Shown here piece by piece: positions 1-6,944 of a stretch of DNA of 15,232 nucleotides. The notes under the pieces are model-generated. The model saw only the letters and a program-made list of their open reading frames with translations. It was not told the origin of the DNA and did no database searches. The DNA comes from DATJYV01 sp035499415 (GTDB lineage: Bacteria; Bacteroidota; Ignavibacteria; UBA10030): NCBI GenBank assembly GCA_035499415.1, contig DATJYV010000128.1:1-15232 (forward strand), in the 5' to 3' direction. Position numbers and translations under genes: made by a program. How positions within the stretch are numbered: the first letter of the stretch is position 1; every line of letters begins with the position of its first letter.

Positions 1-59
1 GGGACTCCGTGCGACTGGAGAGAGCGGGAATGGCCGGCGCTTGGATGGGGTGACCCTTC

Positions 60-1307
60 TTAATGTTCAGAGTGAGGAGCAAGTCGGCCCGCATCGGAAA
101 TTCCAATCCGAAATGTGTAAGACACGGCTGCGGCGAATAGAATTGTCAGCAAAAAGAGGCGTGGATAGGCAGCGACAGACAGAAGTCCCCTCATATCGAA
201 CCGATGGAAGAAACTGTACGGTATGAATCCCATCATCCCAAACGTCAGCGCGATAACGAACTGCTCAACTTTCCACGAAGAAATGTTTTCGCGGATCAGG
301 AATGCAACGGGAAGAATAAGAAGAAGTGCGTGGTAGGTGGCCGTCGCCGGTGAAACAAGGAGACCCCAGATCCCAAGGAGGGCGAAACGAAGCTCGTCGC
401 GCCGGCGGGAGTCTGTCGACCTCAATCGTTGCCATGATATCACGAGAAGCGAACCCGTGAGCAGAAGAACTATCGATAGAGCGGCGCCAAAGGCCGATGT
501 CGACTGAAAGAAGGGATGAGGGTTGAATTGCGAATCCTGGACAAACAGTGTTCGGAAGAGACTATTCCACGATTGAAAATTTGATGAATAGGGGTTTTGG
601 ATCAACCCGGCGGCGTGGCTCCCGACGGCTTGAGTCAGGAATTGGAACGAAGCATGAAACCCGACGACGTGCATGCCCACGAAACTGAGGGCGAGGAACA
701 TGCACAGAAGGCTCAACCCGGCCGCTCTTCGCGCAGGTCGAAAGAGCAGTGGAAGGAAGACGAGCGGAAAATACTTGAGCGCTGCCCCGACGCCGAACAA
801 CGCGCCGGAAGAAACGAGCCGGTTCGACTTCCACAGGAAATACCCTGTCGTGACAATCAGGTGAAGGAAGATGTAGGCCTGGCCAAGACGAAAATTATTG
901 GCGAGCGCGATTCCCGATGCCAGCGTGATGCACGCACACATGAGCACGTCGAGGCCAATAACCTTTTGGAGGAGGATGATGGAGACAGCCAGAAATCCGA
1001 TATTCAGGGTCGTCCAGATTCTCAGGGCGACCAGCGGACTAAATTCGGCAAGAGGTGCGAGAAGGAGTACGGTCACAGGAGGGAATGGGCTGAATTTCCC
1101 CTCCTGCTCGATCCCGTTCGTCAGGATCTGCACCTGGAACCAGTCGTCGTCATAAATCCTCGACAGGTCTTTTCCTTCAACCCAGAGTTTCGAGGCAGTA
1201 TAATAATTCGGAAAGTCGGAGTCGATCCGCTCGAAGGCGGGGATAATTCCCCGGTAGACCGCAAACCCTGCCAGAGCAATCGCAAGAACCCATTGCAGGC
1301 TACGCAT
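60..1307 (-). CDS. GT87-type (DUF2029-like) polytopic membrane glycosyltransferase
   Basis: A 415-residue, very hydrophobic protein with about ten predicted membrane segments, the first at residues 6-22. The first loop after that helix carries an acidic cluster with Asp29 and Asp31 followed by Phe-Pro-Asn-Tyr-Tyr. GT87 enzymes such as mycobacterial PimE have their essential aspartate at this place. A Phe-Pro-Pro motif before a hydrophobic stretch (about residues 75-90) is also typical. Such enzymes transfer a sugar, usually mannose, from a polyprenyl-phosphate donor on the outer face of the cytoplasmic membrane. The ATG overlaps the end of the upstream GT9 gene by 8 bases, and an AAGG lies just before it, so it is translated with that gene. 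It is the last gene of the operon visible here. Family call is fairly sure; donor and acceptor are unknown. Confidence 0.8.
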   Translation of the reverse strand: MRSLQWVLAIALAGFAVYRGIIPAFERIDSDFPNYYTASKLWVEGKDLSRIYDDDWFQVQILTNGIEQEGKFSPFPPVTVLLLAPLAEFSPLVALRIWTTLNIGFLAVSIILLQKVIGLDVLMCACITLASGIALANNFRLGQAYIFLHLIVTTGYFLWKSNRLVSSGALFGVGAALKYFPLVFLPLLFRPARRAAGLSLLCMFLALSFVGMHVVGFHASFQFLTQAVGSHAAGLIQNPYSSNFQSWNSLFRTLFVQDSQFNPHPFFQSTSAFGAALSIVLLLTGSLLVISWQRLRSTDSRRRDELRFALLGIWGLLVSPATATYHALLLILPVAFLIRENISSWKVEQFVIALTFGMMGFIPYSFFHRFDMRGLLSVAAYPRLFLLTILFAAAVSYTFRIGISDAGRLAPHSEH

Positions 1308-2460
1308 GGACCTTCATGAGATCCGCAATTGCGATTTCAACATCCTCCACTTCAATACGGCGCATGCACTCTGCATCGTAGGGGCAGCGAAATGTCTTTG
1401 CGCTGTACACATTCATGCAAGGGCTGCAGGCAATTTTCTTGTACACCAGCGCCGATTTGGCCCCTCGTGGGCCATAGAAAAGGGGAGACTCCGGTCCAAA
1501 GAGACCCACAACGGGCGTCCCGACGCCCGCGGCAAGGTGGAGGGGGCCGGTATCGTTTGAAACGACGAGTTCCGCACGCTCGAGTACTGCAAGCAATTCG
1601 TCGACGGTGAGCCGCCCAGCCAGGTTGACGCAGCGGCTCGAATTTGGGATTTTCGCCAGGACGCTCTCAACATATTCGCGTTCCGACGCTTCGCCCGTGA
1701 AGACGATATCGATTGCCCCGTCTGCGGCGAGAGTCGTGGTTAATTGAGAAAACCTCTCGGCAGGCCATCGGCGTTCGATAAACGTGGGACCGGCGTTGAC
1801 GTTCACGACCATGATCCGTTTATCCCTGTCGTTCAGAAGAGCATCGACCATCGCACGCGCCTGCGCCGTTGGCTGCAAGCGAATCTGTTCATCGGAAACC
1901 GGCAAATCCGAGAAGAGGCGGATTTGAGATGCGAACGCCTCCGAAACATGCCTGTCTTTCCGAATCGTAACCTCGTCCGTAAGCAATGCCGTTCGCCAGC
2001 GAACCGGCAGGGCAAACCCGACGCGTCGCCTCGAACCGGAAATTGCGCACAGAAATGTCGAGAATTTGGAGAAGAATTCGAAATCAAACACGACTTCGTA
2101 CGGATGCGAGACGACTCCGCGGATGAAAGAGACGGTGTCGAGAACAAAGCGGACGGGGCTTGAAGTACGGATCGTGAGGATGGAATCGACGCATTGCAAA
2201 AGTTCAAGGAAGGGCCGGTTGGATTCAAACGTCAGGAAATGAATTGATGCTTCCGGATGCGTTTTCCTCAGCGAAACCAGAGCGGGGGCCGCGTAAAAAA
2301 TGCTGCCGAGTCCGAAGAACTTCATAACGAGGATTCGACGTGCGTCCGGCAGTTGACGCTTCCTCGAACGGACACGGCGCAGACGCACGATGGGAATGGT
2401 CAGATAGCAGAGCGGAATGCCGAAGTAGCGGTCGACCCATCGCATCACGCGGATCGTCAT
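1300..2460 (-). CDS. GT9 family (heptosyltransferase-like) glycosyltransferase
   Basis: A 386-residue soluble GT-B protein of the ADP-heptose:LPS heptosyltransferase family. It has the nucleotide-sugar motif NDTGPLHLAAGVGTP at about residues 302-316, followed by GLFGPESP, and a C-terminal cysteine group (Cys345, 348, 359, 365) seen in many GT9 members. The N-terminal loop reads GLGSIF (about 50-55), with Ser where WaaC-type enzymes carry the catalytic Asp of GxGD, so the chemistry or substrate may differ from true heptose transfer. I chose the ATG at 2460, which forms an ATGA overlap with the stop of the upstream methyltransferase. An ATG at 2547 would add 29 low-complexity residues overlapping that gene by 91 bases and is unlikely. 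It probably adds a sugar to a lipid or core acceptor on the cytoplasmic face, before the GT87 partner acts outside. Confidence 0.85.
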   Translation of the reverse strand: MTIRVMRWVDRYFGIPLCYLTIPIVRLRRVRSRKRQLPDARRILVMKFFGLGSIFYAAPALVSLRKTHPEASIHFLTFESNRPFLELLQCVDSILTIRTSSPVRFVLDTVSFIRGVVSHPYEVVFDFEFFSKFSTFLCAISGSRRRVGFALPVRWRTALLTDEVTIRKDRHVSEAFASQIRLFSDLPVSDEQIRLQPTAQARAMVDALLNDRDKRIMVVNVNAGPTFIERRWPAERFSQLTTTLAADGAIDIVFTGEASEREYVESVLAKIPNSSRCVNLAGRLTVDELLAVLERAELVVSNDTGPLHLAAGVGTPVVGLFGPESPLFYGPRGAKSALVYKKIACSPCMNVYSAKTFRCPYDAECMRRIEVEDVEIAIADLMKVHA

Positions 2461-3314
2461 GCGGCCGTTCGTCGAAGAATGACCAGATAATGGTCGCCGG
2501 CATTTCTCAGGAGGGGCAGACGTCCGGCAACGTGGTCCATTGTCCACAATATTCTGTCAAGATTCCGATGCTTCCGTATGAACGAGGTCGACTGAGGCGG
2601 GGGGCTGACGACGCTGAGGCCCCGGATCTCGATCTGCTGGAACCAGGGTTCGAACGCCGACACGAACTGACGGGGGGAGTGATAAAAGACGTCGAACGTA
2701 CCGTCCCCGAATCCGGTCGCCCGGGCATGACCGTTCCGACGCCGAAGGGCGCCTCGGATGTCCCATCGCGAAAGATATGCTGCGGTTTCCCACAAAGAAA
2801 ACGTTCCGAGAACGACGGCGAGAAGATGTCCCCCCGGCTTCAAGACCGCCGCGATTTCCCGGGCCGCCGGACGAAGGTCTTCAATGCAGTTTAGTCCGCC
2901 GAAATTCGACAACACGAGTTGGAAAACCGGATCCAATCGACGGGAGAGTCGGTCGATGGAGCACTGCACGAACCGAATGCGACGATGATACTTGCGACGG
3001 GCTTCATTCAGCATGCCGCGGGAGATATCGGCTCCGACGACTTCGTATCCACGGCGCGACAATTCATCCGCATCGATTCCCGTCCCGCAATTGATGTCGA
3101 GTATCGTGCCGCGAGATGGGGCGTACCGTTCGGCGAATTCGTAGACCCGGCTACGTATCCGGCGCGTGATTTCATTCTCGCGTTGGCCATCGAAGGTGGG
3201 CGCGATCCGGTCGAACGCGGAGCCAACCACTTCCTCGTGTGCAGCCGTTGCCGTCGATCGGCCGGTCGTTGCTGATGCGTACGATAACGAGCGTGTCAGC
3301 CGGGAGGCGCTCAT
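2457..3314 (-). CDS. Class I SAM-dependent methyltransferase
   Basis: A 285-residue protein with a Rossmann methyltransferase core. Motif I is ILDINCGTGID (71-81), an acidic motif II is EVVGADIS (91-98) with the ribose-binding Asp, then FVQCSIDRL (115-123) and the motif IV-like FQLVLSNFGGLN (131-142). The family methylates small molecules, lipids or sugars using S-adenosylmethionine. The C-terminal half (about 170-285) is longer than the bare fold and probably forms the substrate lid. The start ATG at 3314 overlaps the radical SAM stop as ATGA, and the stop overlaps the next start the same way, so expression is coupled on both sides. No Shine-Dalgarno is visible before the start, which fits coupling. 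The substrate is unknown; context suggests a glycan or lipid intermediate. Confidence 0.85.
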   Translation of the reverse strand: MSASRLTRSLSYASATTGRSTATAAHEEVVGSAFDRIAPTFDGQRENEITRRIRSRVYEFAERYAPSRGTILDINCGTGIDADELSRRGYEVVGADISRGMLNEARRKYHRRIRFVQCSIDRLSRRLDPVFQLVLSNFGGLNCIEDLRPAAREIAAVLKPGGHLLAVVLGTFSLWETAAYLSRWDIRGALRRRNGHARATGFGDGTFDVFYHSPRQFVSAFEPWFQQIEIRGLSVVSPPPQSTSFIRKHRNLDRILWTMDHVAGRLPLLRNAGDHYLVILRRTAA

Positions 3315-4789
3315 GACACGTGTGCAGAGTCCGATGTCTGAAGCTCGTCCATTCGCGCTTCCGCTGCCGGGAGTGTCAAATAATGATATGCTGATTTTGC
3401 CAATTGCACGACTGTTCCCCTGTCCAGCGGCGCCGCCGACCTCATCACCTTCCCCGCAAGATCCATCCCCTGCCAGACGCGGAATTTCTTGTGGGTGACG
3501 CGGTGGAGCGCGCGGTAGAATTCGGGACCGAACGTTCCGCGGTACATCATCGCGAGGTCCTGACTGTCGACCCAGTTCGATTTGGAACCGATTTCTGCCT
3601 TGACCCGCTCGTAGAACTTTGTCCCCGGCAGGGGATACGAAACCGAGACCCCGATTTCATCCGGCCTGCACACCCGGACCATTTCGAGCGTTCGGTCAAT
3701 GTCATCCCTCGTCTCTCCCGGGTATCCGTACTGAAGAAAGAAACCTACGCGGATTCCGCGCTCGTGGAGCGATCTCGAGGCGGCATGGATCTGCTCAACC
3801 GTCGTTCCCTTCTCCATCGCATCGAGAATTTTCTGCGACCCGGATTCGGCTCCGACCCAAACCGTCGTGCATCCGGCATTTTTCAGGTGATCAAGAACCT
3901 TCCCTTCCAGGAGCAGATCGACGCGCGAAAGGCATTTGAACGGGATCCGGGCATCTTCCCGGTTTACGATTTCATCGAACGCTTCGACCCAGCCCCTCTT
4001 GAGCCCGAAAATATCGTCGGCGAACCAGAGATGATCGGGGTTTGCGATGGACCGGAGATATTCCATCTCTTCCACCGCGTTGAGAGGGGACCGGCTGTGA
4101 TACACCTGCCCGTAAATCGGCTTCGCGCACCAGTTGCAGTGGAACGGGCATCCGCGGGTCGTGACGAGATTAAGCGAGAAATATCCGTGGCGCTGCCAGT
4201 GGGATCGGTAAAGAGAGAGGTCGGCCAGGTCCCAGGCCGGGAACGGCAACAGGTCGAGGTTTTCATACGGCTGGCGGTTCCGCGTCCGGCATATCCTCCC
4301 GTCGAATCGGTACGCCAGCCCGTCCACCGAAGACATATCCGATGCACTTCTGCCGAGAAGGATGGAAGCCAGCTCGACGAGCGTATCCTCGGCTTCTCCG
4401 CAGAGGACAAAATCCACATCGTGGTCGAAGTATTGTTCGAGATGGTCGGTTGCGTCGGAACTGAAAATAATCACCGTGCACCCTGCCCGCTTTGCCAGGC
4501 CAGACATTCGGAATGCCGCTTCCCGCATCCGCGAAAGACACATCTTCGTCAGGTAATTAAATTGGTCGTCGTAAATGACCACGATGCGCGGCTGGTGGCT
4601 CCGGATTGCCTCTGCGATCTCTGCTTCGCTTGTCGCAAACATGACATCGTGGAAGGCAGTCGAAAACCCATGGCGGCGAACGTGGTTTGCCGCGATAAGC
4701 GTTCCCAGAGGAGGATAGGGCATCATGGCCCGGTACTCCTTGGGGTCGAATCGGAGAAAATACGAGTGAGTGAAAAGGATGTCCGTCAT
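3311..4789 (-). CDS. Radical SAM protein with N-terminal B12-binding-like domain
   Basis: A 492-residue protein (ATG at 4789; a TTG directly before it at 4792 would add one residue). Residues 1-145 form a cobalamin-binding-like Rossmann domain, with MPYPPLGTLIAANHVR near the start and the CGEAEDTLVEL segment (about 131-141) that normally precedes the radical SAM core in this class. The core carries RGCPFHCNWC, a CxxxCxxC cluster motif (Cys215, 219, 222 by this numbering plus or minus one), then FADDIFG, VGAESGSQKIL and FFLQYGYPGETRDDI. These are the standard order of 4Fe-4S, SAM and strand motifs. The B12 domain shows no clear DxHxxG, so cobalamin, if bound, may lack the lower His ligand, as in many of these enzymes. 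Members methylate unactivated carbons or rearrange substrates. It sits 8 bases after the nucleotidyltransferase-like gene and overlaps the methyltransferase gene. Substrate unknown. Confidence 0.9.
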   Translation of the reverse strand: MTDILFTHSYFLRFDPKEYRAMMPYPPLGTLIAANHVRRHGFSTAFHDVMFATSEAEIAEAIRSHQPRIVVIYDDQFNYLTKMCLSRMREAAFRMSGLAKRAGCTVIIFSSDATDHLEQYFDHDVDFVLCGEAEDTLVELASILLGRSASDMSSVDGLAYRFDGRICRTRNRQPYENLDLLPFPAWDLADLSLYRSHWQRHGYFSLNLVTTRGCPFHCNWCAKPIYGQVYHSRSPLNAVEEMEYLRSIANPDHLWFADDIFGLKRGWVEAFDEIVNREDARIPFKCLSRVDLLLEGKVLDHLKNAGCTTVWVGAESGSQKILDAMEKGTTVEQIHAASRSLHERGIRVGFFLQYGYPGETRDDIDRTLEMVRVCRPDEIGVSVSYPLPGTKFYERVKAEIGSKSNWVDSQDLAMMYRGTFGPEFYRALHRVTHKKFRVWQGMDLAGKVMRSAAPLDRGTVVQLAKSAYHYLTLPAAEARMDELQTSDSAHVS

Positions 4790-4797
4790 CAAAGAAT

Positions 4798-5769
4798 CTA
4801 TTCCGTCAAATCCCCGAACGAATGGGGCCCGAGGCCATGGGCGCGAAGCCGCCGGTTATACTCGTCGCTGATGCGTCTGAGATGATCCTCCCCGTACGCT
4901 GTCGATATAAACGGGGTGCTTCGAAAGAGACGATTGCGTTGATTCTCTGAAGGTCCGCTATAGCGTTTCTTCCAGACATTCTTCCATTCAGAAAGAAGAA
5001 AACCTTCGATGTTGTTCATCAGGGATGAAGGAGCAGGCAGATTCTTTGTCTTTGGTAATGGGGTGAGTGGGGATAAAGAGAGGGGTCGGCCATCTTCACC
5101 GAGGTTGATGTTGGGGAGAAAACCGGAGAGCCAGGCGTTCGCTCTGAGCAGCCGTGCAAGGAGCGGGCCATTGACTACGGGTCGGAGAGTCGCAAGCTCC
5201 ACGGCGGTGTAGAAGTTTCGGTCGGATACCTCGAGGTGGTCGACTGTCAAAAAATGGTTGATGCAAAAAAACTTTCGGCTATTGAAGAGAAAAAGTTTTT
5301 TGAATAAGACCAGGAGCGTGCGACAGATCCAAAGACGTCCCTCAGCAGTCACCACAACGAAGTCAATGTCCGAACCTTTGCGCGCCACTCCTTTCGAAAG
5401 TTCCCCCGATACAAAAACCCCCCGGACGAACGGAAACATTCCGACAAGCCGGCCGAAAACAACGGCGATCCGCCAGTACGTGCGGGCGCGAGCTTCATTC
5501 CGGACCCTCTCGCCGACCGCCCCCTCATCCGTGCTTTTCAACTGATAGTAGGAGGCCGACTTTCGGATGACGGATTTCAGGCGAGCCCTTTTTGCGCAAC
5601 GCTCAATCTCTTCCGGGCTGGTCGAGTTGGAAGGAAGGAACCGGTAAATTTCAGCCGCCGTGAGCGGATACCGGAAGATGTCAAAATACAAGAGTGTACG
5701 CAGGACGTCGGCTTCAAGAGTAGAAGTCGGGGAGGCAGGTGCATTGCCGGGTCCGCGCCGAGAATTCAT
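4798..5769 (-). CDS. Nucleotidyltransferase-fold protein with N-terminal helical/winged-helix-like region
   Basis: About 323 residues from the ATG at 5769. Residues 18-80 (LEADVLRTLLYFDIF, then LTAAEIYRFL) look like a small helical or winged-helix domain. Residues 120-141 hold a minimal nucleotidyltransferase signature, SGELSKGVARKGSDIDF, with the metal-binding aspartates of SDID (Asp134, Asp136). The usual GS is GE here, so the phosphate-gripping serine is missing, although GxAR and SDID are intact. The remainder (NHFL, then AVELATLRPVVNG and LPN at about 171-220) resembles uncharacterised nucleotidyltransferase-domain proteins. The start is uncertain: TTG 5820 and ATG 5793 are in frame, but the promoter at 5792-5820 would put transcription start just before ATG 5769. 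It is the first gene of the operon. It could activate a sugar or lipid, modify a protein, or be a regulatory relic; I cannot tell which. Confidence 0.75.
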   Translation of the reverse strand: MNSRRGPGNAPASPTSTLEADVLRTLLYFDIFRYPLTAAEIYRFLPSNSTSPEEIERCAKRARLKSVIRKSASYYQLKSTDEGAVGERVRNEARARTYWRIAVVFGRLVGMFPFVRGVFVSGELSKGVARKGSDIDFVVVTAEGRLWICRTLLVLFKKLFLFNSRKFFCINHFLTVDHLEVSDRNFYTAVELATLRPVVNGPLLARLLRANAWLSGFLPNINLGEDGRPLSLSPLTPLPKTKNLPAPSSLMNNIEGFLLSEWKNVWKKRYSGPSENQRNRLFRSTPFISTAYGEDHLRRISDEYNRRLRAHGLGPHSFGDLTE

Positions 5770-5791
5770 GAAATTCACATGTGGGTGCGGC

Positions 5792-5820
5792 ATGTTACAA
5801 AAGATTGAAGTGCGAGTCAA
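5792..5820 (-). promoter_or_regulatory. Predicted sigma70-like promoter of the minus-strand five-gene operon
   Basis: On the minus strand, TTGACT (5815-5820) and TAACAT (5792-5797) are separated by exactly 17 bases. Five of six and four of six positions match the classical -35 and -10 boxes. The expected transcription start is about 7 bases downstream, leaving a leader of roughly 15-20 bases before ATG 5769. No Shine-Dalgarno is seen there. This placement is the main reason for preferring that start codon. Confidence 0.5.
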
Positions 5821-6127
5821 CCAGCTCTGCCCGGAGCTCGGTAGCGTCCTCTTTTCAAGAAACCGTCATCTCGAATTTTGCGCCAGAGGCCACCCCGTCG
5901 TAGTCAGTCGTGAGAGGCAGAGGGCGCATCCCCGCCTGCCGATTGGTTATCCCAAAGGCGCCTGGCTGCCGGACAGTCGGGGGCGAGAGCCTCTGGCTGA
6001 GGTCAGGGTCTTTGAACATCAGATGCTGAAACCCCGTGTCGATGCGCTGGGCGAGCGTGTTCAGCGTGACGCTTCCTCAATAAGTTAAACTCTATGAATG
6101 GAGGACACTACCCGGCGCTCTGCGTTC
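5821..6127. other. Divergent intergenic region between the two operon promoters
   Basis: About 300 bases lie between the back-to-back promoters at 5792-5820 and 6128-6156. I see no credible gene. An open frame runs through on the plus strand to 6088, and a stop-to-stop frame runs on the minus strand (5855 to about 6085), but neither has a sensible start or a recognisable product. There is a 9-base inverted repeat, GCCAGAGGC at 5882-5890 and GCCTCTGGC at 5989-5997, with arms 98 bases apart. A repeat-like block at about 6001-6074 is listed separately. The region could hold regulator sites for either operon, but no clear operator stands out. Confidence 0.5.
6001..6074. repeat. Probable copy of a dispersed palindromic intergenic repeat
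   Basis: The plus strand reads GTCAGGGTCTTTGAACATC, then AGATGCTGAAAC, about 25 intervening bases, and GTTCAGCGTGACGC. The complement therefore begins GTCACGCTGAAC and later has GTTTCAGCATCTG. From memory this closely resembles an imperfect palindromic repeat (GTCATGCTGAAC, TTGTTTCAGCATCT, then AGACCCTGA) scattered between genes in many Bacteroidota-lineage genomes. Only one copy is visible in this window, so its repeat nature is inferred from similarity to that remembered motif and not shown here. The extra 25 bases would be a degenerate or inserted segment. Confidence 0.4.
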
Positions 6128-6156
6128 TTGTAAGTCTAGGCAGAAAGAGTTATATT
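6128..6156 (+). promoter_or_regulatory. Predicted sigma70-like promoter of the PASTA-rpe-nagA operon
   Basis: TTGTAA (6128-6133) and TATATT (6151-6156) are separated by 17 bases. The -10 box matches the classical consensus at five of six positions and the -35 at four. Transcription would begin near 6163, only a few bases before the ATG at 6170, giving a nearly leaderless message. The upstream TTG at 6155 lies inside the -10 box and so cannot be the start if this promoter is used. Confidence 0.5.
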
Positions 6157-6169
6157 GAGTCCAAGATCG

Positions 6170-6937
6170 ATGCCGCTTTCGAAATCGCACATCAAGACCG
6201 CTCTGACGTATGCGGCCATCGCGTTTGCAGCCCTCCTCGTCCTCCTCCTCTTGATCGATAATGTCGTCATGCCCCGTTATGTCCAGCAGGGACGGACGAC
6301 CAAGGTGCCTCAGGTCCTCGGCATGCGCGTTGAAGACGCAAAGAAACTGCTCCTGGACATGGGCTTGAACCCGAAAGAAACCGAACCGAAACAAGACAAG
6401 GAATACCCCATCGGAACAGTGGCTTTCCAAAATCCCCCTCCGGATGCAATTGTGAAGTACGGCAGGGGAGTGTATCTGACGGTTTCCGGAGGCGAGCTGC
6501 TCGTCGAAGTGCCGAGCCTCCGCGGCAAATCTATTCGTGACGCCACGTTTGACCTCGAGAAATCGAGCCTCAAGCTCGGGTCCATTCAGTATCTACCGTC
6601 GGACGAATTTTTTGAAAACACGGTCATCTCCCAGGAAGTTGAACCCGGACGGAAAGTAAAGAGCGGCACGGTGATTAGCGTTTTTGTGAGTCAGGGGCGC
6701 AATACGAACAGGAAGGCCGTCCCCAAGGTTCTGATGAAAACGCTGGAGGAGGCGGAAAAGATCCTGGCCCAGGAGGGCTTCAAGGTCGGGTCGATCACCT
6801 ATCAACCAAGTCTCGATCTGCTCCCCAACACGGTGATGGAGCAGTATCCCAAGGCAGGGGAGTTGGGGACAATCGGGCAGCCCGTGGACCTTTTCGTCGC
6901 TCAGAGAGCGGAACCCAAAAAGAACGTGGAATATTGA
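6170..6937 (+). CDS. Membrane-anchored protein with three PASTA domains
   Basis: A 255-residue protein. One membrane helix at about residues 13-33 follows a short positively charged N-terminus, so the bulk should face the periplasm. Three PASTA repeats follow, at about 43-107 (start TTKVPQVLG), 112-175 (VEVPSLRGK) and 183-244 (AVPKVLMKT). Each has the typical short strand, VP, helix and a closing YLTVSGG-like or VFVSQG-like strand. PASTA domains bind muropeptides or peptidoglycan and usually sit on Ser/Thr kinases or penicillin-binding proteins; here there is neither kinase nor transpeptidase. It may be a cell-wall sensor or scaffold. ATG 6170 is preferred over TTG 6155, which falls in the promoter. 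The next gene, rpe, begins 7 bases after the stop. Confidence 0.9.
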   Translation: MPLSKSHIKTALTYAAIAFAALLVLLLLIDNVVMPRYVQQGRTTKVPQVLGMRVEDAKKLLLDMGLNPKETEPKQDKEYPIGTVAFQNPPPDAIVKYGRGVYLTVSGGELLVEVPSLRGKSIRDATFDLEKSSLKLGSIQYLPSDEFFENTVISQEVEPGRKVKSGTVISVFVSQGRNTNRKAVPKVLMKTLEEAEKILAQEGFKVGSITYQPSLDLLPNTVMEQYPKAGELGTIGQPVDLFVAQRAEPKKNVEY

Positions 6938-6944
6938 GGATCCT

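Noticed and set aside
1..59. Possible end of another gene at the left edge
   Set aside because: All three plus frames are open for only a few codons and the minus strand has no start codon here, so nothing can be supported. No operon terminator is visible either.
597..1319. A 240-codon plus-strand open frame opposite the GT87-type gene
   Set aside because: The translation is highly charged and low in hydrophobic residues, as expected for the complement of a membrane protein gene; no domain or start signal is visible.
2461..2547. Upstream ATG at 2547 as start for the GT9 gene
   Set aside because: It would overlap the methyltransferase gene by 91 bases and add a compositionally odd tail, whereas ATG 2460 gives the ATGA coupling seen elsewhere in the operon.
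3404..4885. A 493-codon open frame on the plus strand opposite the radical SAM gene
   Set aside because: It is the antisense shadow of a gene with clear CxxxCxxC and B12-domain motifs, it has an arginine/proline-rich composition, and it has no recognisable domain.
5855..6085. A stop-to-stop minus-strand frame in the divergent intergenic region that reads like a protein fragment
   Set aside because: It lacks a start codon at its upstream end, covers the repeat-like block and matches no family I recognise, so it is more likely a by-product of the repeat.
5660..6088. A 142-codon plus-strand frame running from inside the nucleotidyltransferase-like gene into the intergenic region
   Set aside because: It begins antisense to a supported gene, has no ribosome site or promoter and no recognisable domain.
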